Assembly: GCF_937616625.2 (NCBI RefSeq)
Contig: NC_065571.1
Span: 57,087,651-57,151,650 of the forward strand
Length of the DNA: 64,000 nucleotides
Direction: 5' to 3'
DNA from: Mercurialis annua
Lineage: Eukaryota > Streptophyta > Magnoliopsida > Malpighiales > Euphorbiaceae
Shown here piece after piece: positions 1-13,745 of the stretch (positions are counted from its first letter, which is position 1; each line of letters begins with the position of its first letter). The notes beneath the pieces were generated by a model. The model did no database searches and was not told where the DNA came from. It was given only the letters and a program-made list of their open reading frames with translations. The translations under genes and the position numbers were made by a program.

Positions 1-3000
1 CTGTTCGGCCTTCTTTCTTGAACTCTTCGATAATTTTGGCCTTGTCTTCCGGTAGGAGCTCTGCGTGGACTATGTCAAGAGCGTGTCCTAGCTGTATACA
101 GAAACGTAACAAAAAATTCTTAAATTAGATGGCCACAGAAGCAAAATAAGATCAGAATTTTTTTTATGAAACAAAATTTAAAGTTTGGTGACCTTAAAGA
201 AATTGAAATTCGGTATCCTTTTTTAAACAATTTAAAACTGGTTCCAAATATCTAACTTAAGCGATTATACCTCTATACTTTCTAATCGGATAGCGCAGCC
301 GTATGAAACAAATTTTTAGGATATGTTGCCAAGTTGATCGCCATGTCATTCGTCAACGGACAAATATTCTTACGTAAATGAACAGTCTTAGAATATGTTG
401 TCACTGATTATCATATCACTTTATCCTTTGATTCGAAAAATCTGTAGAGTATTTTGCATTTTCTATAAAAATAAAATTTCTGGACTATTCTGATGAGATT
501 TACCAAATTAAAACATAGAAAGTTTACAATGACAAGTAAATAAGAAAGAATTTATAGAGTAGCACCTGTTCTTGAGCATGCATTGCTGCTGCTTGGCTAT
601 CTCCTGTCAACATTGCAGTTTTCACACTCATTGATTTCAGCTTTCTAACCGCTTCAGCCGCGCCAGTTCTGCAGGCATCACTGAGACTGAAAATTCCAGC
701 CGGAGTGGCGCCGGAGTACACATATCCAACTGTCTTTCCGCTATTCTTATCTAGTGTCGGAACTATAAATTCAAAATTACACAGAATTAGAACAAATTAT
801 TGGATGAAATTGAACAACATTTGATGTAATTATGATAATGTGGAAATTTTACTCGTTGAACATCCAGCTCTGTGACCAATCTTTCTGTTTCCAATATAAA
901 TTTTTTTTCCATCAATTCTACCGAAAATTCCTTCTCCAGGAAAATTCTGAAAGTCCGTCACGTTTTCAGGGTTCGGCTCCATTGATAAACTCTTTCCATA
1001 TTCGACAAGTGCAGCTGCCATTGGATGACTTGACTTGCTTTCAACGCTTGCTACCCTGTAAATTCAATTAAATTTGATATCAAACTGAATATTGGACAAA
1101 AACGCGATACCACTCGCATGTTTTACGCGATTGAAGATATCAAACAAGATGAGTCCTTAGTTCTTACCAATATACCAATGTATCTAAGCTAACATCTTCG
1201 CAAAGAGACTGAAACTCTGCGACGACAAATTCACCTCTTGTGATAGTACCGGTCTTGTCGAAAGCCATGACCTTAATCTTGGCGAGAGTTTCGAGATAAT
1301 CTCCGCCTTTGATTAAAACACCGCATTTCGCAGCTTTCGTGAGAGCGCAGAAGGTTGCAATAGGTGTGGAGAGAATAAGAGCACATGGGCATGCACTTAC
1401 TAAAAAAACCAATGCCAAGCGAAACCATTTTCTACGGTTGTGAACTCCTAATGCCAAGGGAATCACTGCTATGCCAACTGCTATAATAATAACCGCTGCC
1501 ATAATACAACCAACAAGAACATGATTATTACAACCGTCATGTTCAAATGATATTTTAAAAATATGCTTCTACGTAAAGCGCCACGTCATACAATGAATGA
1601 CATGGCGATTTGTACGGCAGTTTATTCTAAGAGTATGTTTCATCTGATCGCCAAATCAGCTCCGAAAAGTGATGAGGAACTATATCACTTAAAATAAAAC
1701 TTCCATTTTTGTACCAATTTGATACGAATTAAAGTTTTAGTACTAAATTGAAATGTATGATAAAAATTTAATATAACTCTGTCTTTCAATAGCTAACTTT
1801 TTGAAAGTTTCTAAAACTACTAAAATGTGAATTTTCTGAAACGTTTATGAAAAATTAATTAAATAATGTTTGGGTGCATAAGAGGTGTGTAAAAACCGAT
1901 CAAAACCGAATAATCAAACCGACAGTTTAATATTATAACAAAAATTTAAATGTTCTATTCGGTCCGGTTTTGACTTAAAAATAAAGGACTGACCTGGAGT
2001 GTAATACATGGAACATTTATCAATTAATCTTTGAGTTTTAGTCTTGCTGTTTTGAGCTTCTTCTACTAGCTTAGCCATTTTCGCTACTACACAATCTTCA
2101 GCCAATGCCGTAGTTTTAACACTAATATAACCTGCAAAATTAGCAATACACATCAGTCTAATCATCCTCAAAAGTCCAAACCTTATCGGTTTTTATCGTT
2201 TCTAACGTAATCTTTTAATTTTATCAATTTTACCCCGATTTACATTACATCATATATTCACCATATATAATTGAGTGATATTCACTCAAACGGATTAAAA
2301 TATAATAGACATTCAAATTAAAATTTACTAAATTAAAATATTTAATTATAATAAATAAACATAGAGGTTGAGAGAGTGCACTCAAAAAAATAGAGGTCGA
2401 GAGAGTTGCTATATCAGGATTAAATATTTTTACGGTTATCAAACTATATTTTATTTACAAAACAGTTAACAAATTATAAAAAATTATAGAACGATTACCA
2501 AATTATAGCTATTATAGAAGAACAATTACCGAATTGTAAAAATTATAAAACGGTTAACGAACTGAAGTTTTTGACTAGATGGTTACCAACTTGTCGCGTC
2601 AATGTACATCTTCTTTACCTCGTCCATATCAGTAAGCTAGTAGCCATTTTGTAAAAAGGTTATAGTTCGATAACCATATTATAATTTTTTATAAGTCGGT
2701 AGAAGAAACTATAATTTGGCAACCGCAAAAGTATATAACCCGTCGATATTATTACCGTTAAGGTTGATGGTGCCCGCCCAAACAGTCGAATCTTTTTGTT
2801 TCGAAACAGGAAATGATTCGCCAGTTAAAGTTTTCTCATCAACATCACAAGATCCATCTACAATAATACCATCAATAGCTATAATTTCACCAGCTTTCAC
2901 TGCAATTACTGTGTTTAATTTCACCTCATCAGCATCCACTTCTTCCCCACTTTCAGCTATCACTGCTTTTTGAGGTGTTATGCTCATCAATGACGACATT

Positions 3001-6000
3001 ATTGCTTTGGCCTGGTTTAGTAACATTTTTACTTCAATATCAAACATTTAAAATAATTCGTTTTGCTGATTCTAATTTAAATTTTTTATTATATATATAA
3101 ACTTGGTTTTGGTAACAAATATTAAAATTGGTAATAATGTACCAAGAGCGTATTTTGCAATAGAAAAAATTAGAGCGTATTTTTGCAAACATTTAGCTGA
3201 ATCAGGCATAACAAATAATTAATTTATCCTAATTAATTGATTACCTTGTGGCTTGATCTAGACTCGAGCCATTGAGCAATTGTAAAGAGAAAGACAATAA
3301 ATCCTGCCTCAGTAAAATCTTCCATAGCAACTGTCGCAATTACTGCCAAAGGAATACATATTTGTGTAAGTCATTTATAACATTTTAATCAATAGCTATG
3401 TCAAATTCGGACTAAAACCGTGTCGAGATTGAAATCGGAATAAACTCAGCTCAAAACATGAGGGGCTGAGTGTCCAAAAAATAAACTAAAAGAATTTAAG
3501 TGCTCTTTCCAAAATAGTTAAAGGGCTTTTTTACACTATTTAAAATTATTAAGGGCTCAAGTCGACAAAAAACTAAAATAATCATTCGCTCTTTTTGAAT
3601 AATCTAAATATCTTTGACAAAAAGAAAAAAAACATTTAGTTAAATCTTTTTTTTTAATTTCTCTAGTTTCAGTTCTTTGTTCTCTTTTATTATCTATTTC
3701 AAACCGAAAGGATGAATAATTTAGTTTAAGTTTAAGTTTTTAATAATTTTTTTAATTTTTTTGAAATGGTAATAACCTGAAATGAAATTCAAAACAAATT
3801 AATATAATTTAATGGAATATCTTAAATTTTAAATGGTGTTAAATGTGATAAAAAAAAGTTCAAATTTTATAGAAAATTGGACAATCAAAATTTGATATAC
3901 TAAATGAATTAGTAATAATTTGTCTTATTAATGACTTTATTTATATTTCATAAAAGTAAAGAGTAAATATCTAGAAAAGCATCTCACACTATCAAAACAT
4001 TTATTATCATCAAATTTACAAATAAAAAGAGTATACTAGTTTCTCAAATAAATTCAATTTCTATATAGAAATTATTTAAATGAATCAAAATTAGGCTAAT
4101 AATAAATGTTTATAGTAAAGATATAAAGGTAGGATGGATATTCCAAACTTTATAAATTATGGCTTGTTTTGTGTAAAAGCAAAAATAAAAAGTTTAAAGA
4201 AAAGAAAAGAAGGAATTGTCCAGCTTTACTCACTTATAAAGTCATTTGCTTAATTGGCAAAAAGATTGTTGTTTACGAGTATGCAGGGATAGGTCCCAAA
4301 AAAAATAGGGGGACCAAATAATTAATCTTTTGTTTTTAAGGGGGTCAAATTTGTATCTATTTGAAAATCTCAAGTACTTTAGAATGTATTTGAAATTTCT
4401 TTTTCTATGTACCATAGCTATAAATATCTCATTAAACAACTAATTATAAGTAAAGATTTGAGAATAAATTCATTATTTAACTAGAATATCCTTTATTATA
4501 ACTATAAACCCTATTAGTTTGGATACTTTTTTTTTAAAGTTTTTCTAATTAATGTTAATTAGCCCCTTTATTCTAAGTAAAATCCAAAAACTTATAAATT
4601 ACGTACCAAATGGAAATTCAAGAGCATTGTTATTGCCAGTTAGGTGACGCTATGCACATGCAAAGATATAGAGCTATCTTGACAAAATAAGATACATATT
4701 TCTTTTTCATTAGAATCCTTAATTTTGTTAGTTTCTATTTGAAAAAGATAAGAAATGAACTATAATTGAAGCTTCACTTTAAAAGATACCCCAACTTGGA
4801 ATATGATTGTGAAATCACAGTATGGAGTAGTATGGACCCATATACGGAGAAATTAGCGAATTGATTTCCAACCATATATTCACCCCAAATTTAAAAATAA
4901 ATTAAATTATAATTGAAGGATTCACCTAAAATAAAAAAAGTTCTTAGTTTGAATTCATAAATAAAATTTAGTTTTTTTAATCTGACATTAATATGGTATG
5001 TCTAAGATTATAGGTAAAATTATTTTATGTGTCCATATATTTTTACCAAAATGATAAATATATCCTTAAAATGTTTTTTTTTATGATAATATGATTTGTC
5101 AATTTTATAATTTATGACAAATGTATATAACACTCTGTTTAAATCTATTTTTGAGATTTATAGTTGACGATTTAAATTTTGATTCTATAAATGATTATCT
5201 TATACAATTGATATTTTATTTCAATTTAAAAAGGATAATGTGAATTTAAAATGAAGATTGGATATATTTGTCATAAATTATAAAATTGTGCATGGTATTG
5301 TCACAAATTGTCTTTAAGAATATATTTGTCATTTTCGTTAAAGATGGAAGAGATGCATAAATTAAGAGAACAAAATAAAACACATAATTGTCCTTATAAG
5401 TGTATTAATGAAAGAGTTGAATGCAAATCAAATCACAAAGTTTAGTCTTATTTGTAAAAGCTTAATTCTCTAAAAAAAAAACATCATCTTGTACTTTTTT
5501 TTTCGTTTATATCCTGACCTTATAAAAATACCATTTGTATCCAATTTTGGATTTTTAAGTTTCATCCCTACCCAAAAACATTAAATTATAATTTTTTCAT
5601 TTGAAAAGAAGTTTAAAACAATCCTTCATTTTTAAACTACATATTAATTAGATATTAATGTTATTAATAGTATAAACATACCATATTTTTTTAAAAATTA
5701 AAAATAATATTTTTTTTAAATCTTTCCGGAGCCGCCTCCGTTGCTCCTTTTCATTGGAGAAGGAGCGGCTGCCACTCCTCCGTGGAGAAGGAGAAGGATC
5801 AATTCTCCAAATTGGAAAAGGAGCGGTCGCCGCTCCTTCTCCGACGCAGCTCCTCGTTGTTTTCAGATTTTTATTTTAAATTTTTTTAATTTTTTTTATA
5901 AAATTAAAAAAAATATTAGAATGTATTTGAATATTTTTAAGTTGAAGGACTTGTTTGTATTTTTTAAAATAAAAAAGAGTATGATATAAACTTTTTTCCA

Positions 6001-9000
6001 AATAAAAAGAATACAATTTAATGTTTTTGGGTAGGGATAAAATTTAAAAACCTAAAATTAGGTACAAGTTCAGTGTATAAACGAAAAAAAATGCAAAGTG
6101 GTTTTTTTTAAGGAATTAAACCATTTGTACATAAAAATGAACTTTTTTTTTGGCAAAATTAGTTTTTAACTTATATTCTGTTGATAAATAGAACACCGAA
6201 CTATTTTCCGTAGGAAAAACATTGATGCAATACTATACAATGTTCAAGTAGCCACATCACCATTTTACAATGAAAAGTAAATTGTGTTCCGATTTACCAA
6301 AAAATAAAAATCGGTGGTTAATTTTGTCAAATTTAAAAGTTCATGTTGTACTTGCAGAACACGCTAAAGTTCATAATTTGTTTTTTTTCAATTAACCCTT
6401 ATTAAAAAGGAAACAAAATAAGCACATTTACATATTTATTCTTTTAATTTTTTAATTTTTTATTTAATTAATTAAAATTAATTATTTAATTAATTAAAAT
6501 TAATTATTTAGTTGTTTATTTATTAATAGAAACTACTATACATATAAATTACGGTTGTTTGCATATAATCCACACGTTTTACGTTTGTAGCACCTCATTT
6601 TTTAAAATTTCACATCGCACATCCCAATCTTTCAATTTTTAGCATTGTGTAGCATATTTTTATTTTGTAACATAGTTTTATGCAAACTGCGACATCTCTA
6701 TACTCATTTTAAGCTTTATTTTGGTGAAAAATGACTATAAGCTACACCATACTAAAATGCCAAAAATTGTAATGTGGGGATGCAATGTTTTAAAAAAATG
6801 AGATTAAATCATTACCAATGTAAAACGTCAAGATTTAATATGCAAATAACCCTACGAACTACATTTCTCTCTTTTCAGGATTATGATATTATATATTAAT
6901 GGATCAAATTACTAACTACGTATACGGCACGTAAAGTAAAATTACCTGCAATGAGAACAAGAATGGTGACATCAAAGAACCTAAGATTTCTGATGGAAGC
7001 AATGGCTTTCAAGAAAAGAGGAGGTACGCCAACGGCGGCGGCGGCAAGAGCGAGCCAACGGAGAGGATGATAGACATACTTCAACAGTGATAAGGCAAGT
7101 AATACACCACATGCTATAACGAACGGGCTCGGCCATTTCTTTTGGTAACTTGTATCTCCTTTTACTCTTACATTTGCTTCTAGCCTTGCTTGATTTAGTG
7201 CCTTCACTGCCATAACATAAGTTTCACAATGTTTAATTATAAGTAATCCAATGAAATTAGGAATAATCAAATCAAAATTCCCATTTTTCTCTCTAATTTT
7301 AAAATTTTACTATTTTCACTAATGCGCGATAGTTCAAATTGGAATTGTACGTCGGAGAATATTTTGTTTAATTCGTAATTCTCCTACAAACCCCAAAAAA
7401 TTCCCCCCTTCCCAAATGCTAACAAAAATTATTATTTTCCTCCCTATATTTTTGTATTAAGGTATTAGATGATAAGAGTTTTTGTTACATGAAATAAAAA
7501 AAATCATATGTAAAAATAACAATTATAATCTAATTTTAAGAGGGTGATAGTGATAATTCATGAAGTTACAAGAATTTAATCAATCCTTGTGAAAATTAAG
7601 GAAAGGTGGTAATAATTATAAGTTTATTTATTTATTTATTTGAACAAAATATTTTTATATTTAAAAAAAACACGTAAACCCTTTAGTTATTTTTTTTGCT
7701 ATTTGGACCCTCAACTAAAATATTTTAATTTTTTTAAAAAAAGGACACTTAAAACCCTTTTAGTTAATTTCTTTCCCACTTATTTCTGTGCATTTGATTA
7801 TTTTTATGGTTTTTTTTTCAAGCATAAAAAATTATTTGCACCATTTAAAAACATTAAAGACTCAAGTGGTAAAGAAAAACTAAAAGGGTTCATATGTTCT
7901 TTTTGAAAAACTTGGAGAGTTTTTTTTTACATTTTCTGCCAAGTTGAGTGATAATATTGGCATCACATGAGATTGAGAGCAAATAAGTCGCAATAGTTCT
8001 GATACAATTATTGGTAGGGATTGATGAACACTTCACAATCATGGGCTATATCTGTCCTTCTTGATATAGAAAGCCAACTCATAAATTTCTGCAACTAACT
8101 CGGGCTTTAAAATTAGGATAAATGGAGAACAAAAATAATAATACAAGAAGATTATTGTCTTAATTAATTAGATATGAATTTGTTATAATCAATTAATCAT
8201 AATTTATTGATTTTATAACTAAATTTTGGACCATCATATAATTTTATTGTTATAGATTGAATAAAGGTAAATGCCAAGAAAACAATTTCATTTTCGGCAT
8301 GTATTTTTATTAATCACACAACTACCACGGCAAATACCCTATCAACTTTAATGACTTTGACATATATCGTCTTCATACATGTTTGCTTTTCCTAATTTTC
8401 TTTAAATGATATGATATATATACTAGTTTGTATATTAACGTTTCATTAGAAACTTAACTATTTTCGCTGATTAAAATATCTAAAATAAAGTATGCTTCAA
8501 ACTATTCATCAATTAGGTGTCATCGCGTCACTTTAGCTTGAAAAATATTTAAAATCCCCTCAATTAATATCGAGTCGAGTTCGAGTTCGAACTACTCGAT
8601 TGAGTTAATTATCAAATTAAGTTCGAGCATCAAAACAATCTATTCACACCCTTAGCATGCGTCTCACAAGTGATTATTTCATTTTTGATGTCTTGGTCAA
8701 TAACTTTGAGCCGATAATAATATTTATTTATTCTAAATCACCAAAAACTAATATTCAGTTACTAATTTTTTTTATGAATAATAGAAATATAATATTAAAG
8801 TTGATATATAACTATTTTTTTAATAAATAAAGAAAAAAACGCCCGTGGAAGTAAATAACCCATGAATTTGACATTTTGCTAACCAGCGCTTAAAACTACA
8901 GCTTGTTAGTTTTTAATACACAACCGTAATTTAGTGAGCCCCACTTTTGTGATTTCCATTCAATGTTCAGTTAGTAAAGTTTGCCTTCGATTTTCAAACC

Positions 9001-9326
9001 CAGTTAGTAACAGCTCAATTTAAAATCAAGAAAATAGTATATACAACATGAATAACAAAATTTTGAAAAACTTAAAATCATGATTAAAGGAAAGTAAGAA
9101 GAATTAGAATTTGCATACCAATTTGAAGCTGAGAAATGAGGAGATTATCATGCAGAACAATAACTGTTCTTGTGGGAACAACAACTGAAAACTCTTTGAT
9201 TCCATCAAGAGACTTCAAAATATTCTCAATCAATGGAACTTCTGATGTACAACAAAGCCCTAACACATCAAAATAACTTTTCTCAAACTTCTGATGCTTC
9301 TTCTGCTGCTCATCATGGTCACCCAT
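1..9326 (-). CDS. P1B-type heavy-metal ATPase (HMA2/3/4-like Zn/Cd pump), 5' nine coding exons, 3' end outside window
   Basis: Coding exons, read on the minus strand: 9119-9326, 6946-7206, 3245-3342, 2756-3011, 1994-2131, 1168-1495, 853-1055, 566-762 and 1-91 (continues out). All junctions have GT..AG and the phases add up without a break, giving about 593 residues. Visible motifs are the N-terminal metal-binding domain with GLCCTSE (residues 23-29), two membrane segments at about 97-140, actuator TGES (252-255), transmembrane CPC (356-358), phosphorylation site DKTGT (400-404), SHP (439-441) and the TGDS hinge (550-553). The family couples ATP hydrolysis to export of Zn2+/Cd2+ across the plasma or vacuolar membrane. 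CPC and CCTSE place it in the Zn/Cd/Co/Pb group rather than the Cu group. HMA2, 3 and 4 differ mainly in the C-terminal tail, which is missing here, so no symbol is given. Introns 1 (1.9 kb) and 2 (3.6 kb) are long and hold transposons. Intron 4 (2132-2755) has AT-rich near-repeats of a TTAACRAATTATAAAA-like unit. Confidence 0.93.
5459..6122. mobile_element. MULE-type foldback MITE in HMA intron 2 (family 1, copy 1)
   Basis: A 664-bp element with long terminal inverted repeats (over 150 bp). The left arm reads from about 5459 and its complement ends at 6122; both contain a run ending TTTTTTCGTTTATA. It is flanked by 9-bp direct repeats ATTTGTAAA (5450-5458) and ATTTGTACA (6123-6131), with one mismatch. 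A 9-bp target duplication is characteristic of Mutator-like elements. The core (about 5727-5860) is unusually GC-rich, with imperfect inverted repeats around GGAGCGGCTGCC and GGAGCGGTCGCC. It shares its arms with the copies at 48732 and 51793. No coding capacity. Confidence 0.85.
7655..7917. repeat. Foldback repeat in HMA intron 1
   Basis: The left part (about 7670-7730, containing AAACCCTTTAGTTATTTTT) and the right part (about 7868-7917, complementary to it with AACTAAAAGGGTT) form imperfect inverted repeats around an AT-rich centre. Similar text occurs at about 3450-3610 in intron 2. It is probably an old MITE; no target duplication was resolved. Confidence 0.4.
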
Positions 9327-9327
9327 T

Positions 9328-9530
9328 TCTGCAGCAAATATAGTGTTTTTAGAGAGAGAAAGTTAGAGAGAGAGAGAGCATGAAAAACATGAAGAGAATT
9401 AAACAAGAAGAGCAAGAATGTTATATTATTATTACCTAGTTGGGTAGCTTGTGATTGAATGGAGATTAAAAGGAAAAAAAGTTTGTTGGGAATTGAGATT
9501 GAGAGAGAAGGGGTTTAAGTAGAGTAGAGA
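9328..9530 (-). promoter_or_regulatory. HMA 5' UTR with a short leader intron
   Basis: Just upstream of the HMA start codon the minus strand shows an acceptor (CTGCAG at 9329-9334) and a good donor (CTAG followed by GTAATAATA at 9427-9437), predicting a 107-bp intron at 9329-9435 inside the 5' UTR. The intron contains a GA-rich microsatellite (about 9350-9380). The upstream leader and promoter probably begin between 9436 and about 9530. No convincing TATA box was seen. This is splice-signal inference without transcript support. Confidence 0.45.
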
Positions 9531-9694
9531 GATGGAAGCATTATGGGTTAGAATGAGATGTAACCAAATTAAATAATCAGGAAATCAAGAAATTGTTGAT
9601 TTTCTTTGTAAGAAAAGAATTAGAATAGTGGGACTAATGTAGATTTTAGAATAAAGGTAAAATGTATTTATTTATGAGGATTTTTTTTAGTATA

Positions 9695-10257
9695 CTAGTT
9701 TTGCATTACGTGCTATGCACGTGGATCGTAACGTAATTCGTCGATGAATATATTAGTCAATTTATTATAATTATATCAATTTTTTATTTATAATTAATAT
9801 TAAATTAGTTAAAAAAAATTGTAAAAGTAAATATAATATATTCGGTTATTGATTTTTTTTTTCCATACTGAATTTATTCTTCTTTTGATTTTATAATAAC
9901 CATAATTAAATAATTAACTTAATTGTATTAATAATATCTTTAAAAATAATAAAATAGAAATTTAAATAATAATATATTGACCAAATACATTATTTTTATT
10001 TTGTAGTTCAATCAAACTAAAAGATAGATATTCCTACTAATTTGGAGACAATTTAGCTATTTTTTACATACTAAAAACTAAATTGAAGATAATTTAGCTA
10101 CCTATTCTAATTAGCATTTTAATTACAATAGTGATTAATTAAATAACTAATTAGTTAATGACTATAAAATCTTTATTTAGCAGTAAACTGAAAAGGATTA
10201 TTCAGTAAATTTTTCTGTCCTCCCCCCCCATCCGTGCTTTTATATATAGTATATATA
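9695..10257 (-). mobile_element. Probable non-autonomous Helitron
   Basis: Read on the minus strand, the right side starts with a sequence like TACTATATATAAAAGCACGG (10235-10256), typical of many plant Helitron 5' ends. The left side ends with a hairpin (ACGTGC-ATA-GCACGT, about 9707-9721) followed 9-10 bases later by CTAG (9695-9698) and then T, which fits a Helitron 3' terminus. The interior is AT-rich and non-coding. The exact 5' end is uncertain because it abuts another small repeat. Confidence 0.5.
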
Positions 10258-10410
10258 CGGTATATCTTTAATAATTAATATTTAATAAATTAATAATTTT
10301 AATAATTAATAAAATTTGAGGAAACCAATTTTAATATTACGTCTTATGTAATAATTAATAAATTAATAATTTTTTAGTCCACCGTGTATAAATTATTAGA
10401 GGATCGACTG
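10258..10410. mobile_element. Small MITE (TA target; ends like CAGTCGACC)
   Basis: An AT-rich element of about 150 bp whose right end reads ATTATTAGAGGATCGACTG followed by TA. The left end is a decayed inverted copy. A better preserved relative lies at 18353-18516, sharing the internal text TTAATATTACGTCTTAT. This looks like a Tc1/mariner-type MITE with TA duplications. Confidence 0.5.
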
Positions 10411-12671
10411 TATATTAAAATATTAATTTAAAAAAAATTCTTCAACTATATTATTAAAATAATAAGTAAATTATTATTTTAAATCCCCTCAAATGATGTA
10501 ATTCATATTTTCATCTTTTTATTTGAAAATCAAATGATATAATCATCAATTTTTGTTTCCGTCAACACATTTTGTCTATTTTTAGTGTTAATTAATCCAA
10601 TTAAAACATTTAATTACAAATATTTAAATTTTTATTTTGGTTTTTAAATTTACTTTTGACAATCACATGCATTTAAATTATCAATTTATGAAATTTGATA
10701 GTTTAATAAATTTAATTTATTTAGCTTTTATTTCTATTTCTTATCCTTTTTTTAATTTTTATTTCTTACTTCATTTAATTCCAAAAATTCAAACAATAAA
10801 AATAGAGTTAATTTCATAAAAATTAACCGTCTTTGCACATTTTTTCAATTTAATCTCGCCTTTTAAAAAATGTCATATTTGAACTTTTTTTTTCTCAAAT
10901 CGATACCCGAGATATAATTTGATGAGGCGGCACCCATTCTGCGGTGTAATTTGTTATTAGACATATTAAAAATATAAATTTAAGAATTAAATTGATTTTT
11001 TAATTTAATCATTTTATGTAATTTATTAATACTAAAAATGGAAAGAAATGATTAAATTATTGACGAAAATAAAAATAGAAAATTATATCGTTTGATACAG
11101 AAGAGCTACTATATATCCAAATAATTTGCTTTAACATAATTATATAAATGATATTGGCTGCGGTCGACAAATTCAGAGAGAAAAATATTTAGAAAAAATT
11201 AAATTAATGGAGTTTAATGTGGATTAGACAATAGCATAGTGGAGAATCAGATAAAGAATTGGAATCCACATGTGAATCCACACAAATGCTGCTTTGCTTT
11301 TTTGGGATATTTATTTAGAGGCATATTTAATTTTGGTTTCTGTCTGGTTTTTTTGGAATTTTGCATTCTCTACCAACTTGTTATAACCTTCAATTCGTCT
11401 TCTTCAAATAATCTTTGACCCTTATTTTGTAATTTCCATGGTATTGGAATTTAACCATGATTTATGGACCACATGAAAAGATTGTTTTCATAAAAATTAT
11501 CATCTTTCATATATATTAATTAGGCCTAATGTCTTAAAAAAACCCCGACCTTTTAGCCATTTTTCAATCATATCCTTAAAAAAAATTATAGTTTTAACGA
11601 GATTAACGTTTTTATGCACATTTTTTTACTATTCTAAGTATAACTTAATTTTTTTTGTTATTTATAAGGGGGCAATGTGACTCTTTTCCCATTGAAAAAA
11701 TCATGTGAAAAAAATATAATAAATTCTATGCTAGAGTTTTATTGTATAAACTCTATTAACTGTAGATTTTTATTGTATCTTTGACGTGATATAAGTGAAA
11801 ACTATTTACGAAACAGTAGTCGAATCTCGTCAGGTTCTTGTATTTTGTGTATAATTAATAACTTTTTCATTTTTTGTTTTCTTATTGTGCATATTCAAAT
11901 TTTAATCTATAAAAAAATTGTTCTTTCACAACAGATATCTATATAATGAAATAATATAACCAACAAATTATAACTTAAATGATATAAGTATTGAACAACG
12001 AATTGCTCAGATTGTGTGTTCGATTACTCCCAAAAACACTCTCCATTTCCAATATATTTAGGCAAATAATGGAATAATAGATATTTTTCAACACATAAAT
12101 AATCTGATCACAATTTAAATAAGTTATTTCATAATTAAAGACGCTTGTATTAAAAAAATTCAAATAATTTATTTAGGAGTATTATTAATGCTTTTAGAAC
12201 AAACAAAATTACTAAAAACTCATTAAAGCCACACCGTAAGCATGATACTTGAAGAAATTACGACCTTCCATAATTTTCGGAAAAATAATTGATTAAATCA
12301 TACTTTAACAGTCAATAATTAGCAAACCACTTCATTCAGTTATCTTATTCATTTATTATTATTTTTTATTTTGTTTTTATTACAGGGAGGGGCCAAAGGC
12401 AAAGAAAACCAACAAATCTTTTTCATTTATTATAATATAAAGTATTTTTTATTTAAAATAATACATTTAAAGTTATATTGTACATTTATTTCATATGCGT
12501 TAGGTCTATCACGATATATATACCTTTAGGAAGTGCATGCCTAGTAAGTAGTAAGTTAAAACAAAACAGGGAATTCAAGTGGATACTCCTAAAGTAGCTT
12601 TAATAGCCGCCGGATTAAATTCTTTACACAAGATTATAAAATTTAATTAATAGAGATTCATTTCAAACCTG

Positions 12672-12773
12672 CAATTTAATACTATAGAAGATTATAGTTT
12701 AGAAAAAGATCCTTCAACTCATCAATTCAACACTATAAAAGATTATCGTTTAGAAAAAGATCCTTCAACTCAT
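12672..12773. repeat. Tandem duplication, 51-bp unit, two copies
   Basis: Two adjacent near-identical 51-bp units (12672-12722 and 12723-12773), both containing TAGAAAAAGATCCTTCAACT. It is non-coding, and a few substitutions separate the copies. Confidence 0.85.
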
Positions 12774-13220
12774 CAATTTTAGGATAGTTGCCCCTTTTAT
12801 TATCAAGATTGACGTCAGATTGGCGTCAAATTAAGATATAACTAATCTAAAATTAAAAAAATTAAGAGTTTTTTAATCAAGATCTTGAACTCTTTTAATC
12901 TTTTGTCCTGAGTTGGAGGGTCGAAATGTATCTTGATTGAAATTTTATTATAAATTAATTCACATCTAAAAAAATAAAATCAACATATTTTTTTACACAA
13001 TTTACATAGTTTATTAAAATTATTGGTTATTAAAAAATAGGCTAAGACCTTTTGTTCTTGATAAAAAAAAAATTATTTTTCCTTAAAACAAATTCTATCC
13101 TCTTTTCACAACAACAGTTTGGAGTTTGATTTTTTTCTCCACTCCTTTTTTAGACAAAATTAGGAGAGAACTCATAATTCATGCAAAAAAGAAATCTTAT
13201 TTTTTGAAAATATAATTTAT

Positions 13221-13320
13221 CAAAATTTGGTTAATTTTTTTTTTGTTAGAAAAAAAAAATTAACCAAATTTTGATCAATTGCAAAAAAAAAAAAATTAAC
13301 CAAATTTTGATCAATTGCAA
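13221..13320. repeat. Local direct and inverted repeat cluster
   Basis: TTAACCAAATTTTGATCAAT occurs twice about 36 bp apart (from about 13260 and 13296), preceded by an inverted copy CAAAATTTGGTTAA (13220-13233) and separated by A-runs. It could form a hairpin and probably arose by slippage. Confidence 0.7.
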
Positions 13321-13554
13321 AAACTCTTCTTATCTCTTGATTATGTTACTATATGTTTATATGTTGTTCTTTCTTGTGAATGAGTTGTTATAGGTTGGGT
13401 ACTTTTTAATTCATAGTAAAGAAGCTTTCAATTAAATCTCTTCCCAGACCATATTCATATTTTGTCACGTATGTTTAATGTCGGGTCATGGTTGCAAAAC
13501 AAGATGAAAAGAATTTGAAATTTTTAAGAAAATTTAAACCATCTAGAAGCCCTT

Positions 13555-13745
13555 GTATTATATCATTTTTGTTCAACAAGTCCATGTACTATTTTTTTGT
13601 TCTTCAAATCCCTCTACTAACATAATTTTTGATTTTCAGGTCCTTTTTTAGTTTTTTCCAGTCCCTCTACTTATAATTTTTTTATTCCTCCAATCCCTCA
13701 AAAGGACCTGAAAATCGAAATTTTGTCAAGCATAGAGACCTGAAT
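13555..13745. repeat. Imperfect foldback repeat
   Basis: TTTTGATTTTCAGGTCCTTTT (about 13628-13647) is matched by an inverted copy AAAAGGACCTGAAAATCGAAA (about 13698-13720). Related CCCTCTACTA-type text flanks both. Likely a small, decayed MITE. Confidence 0.4.

Noticed and set aside
550..760. TGDS instead of TGDN in the HMA hinge
   Set aside because: Ser at this place is, as far as I recall, common in dicot HMA proteins; not a sign of loss of function.
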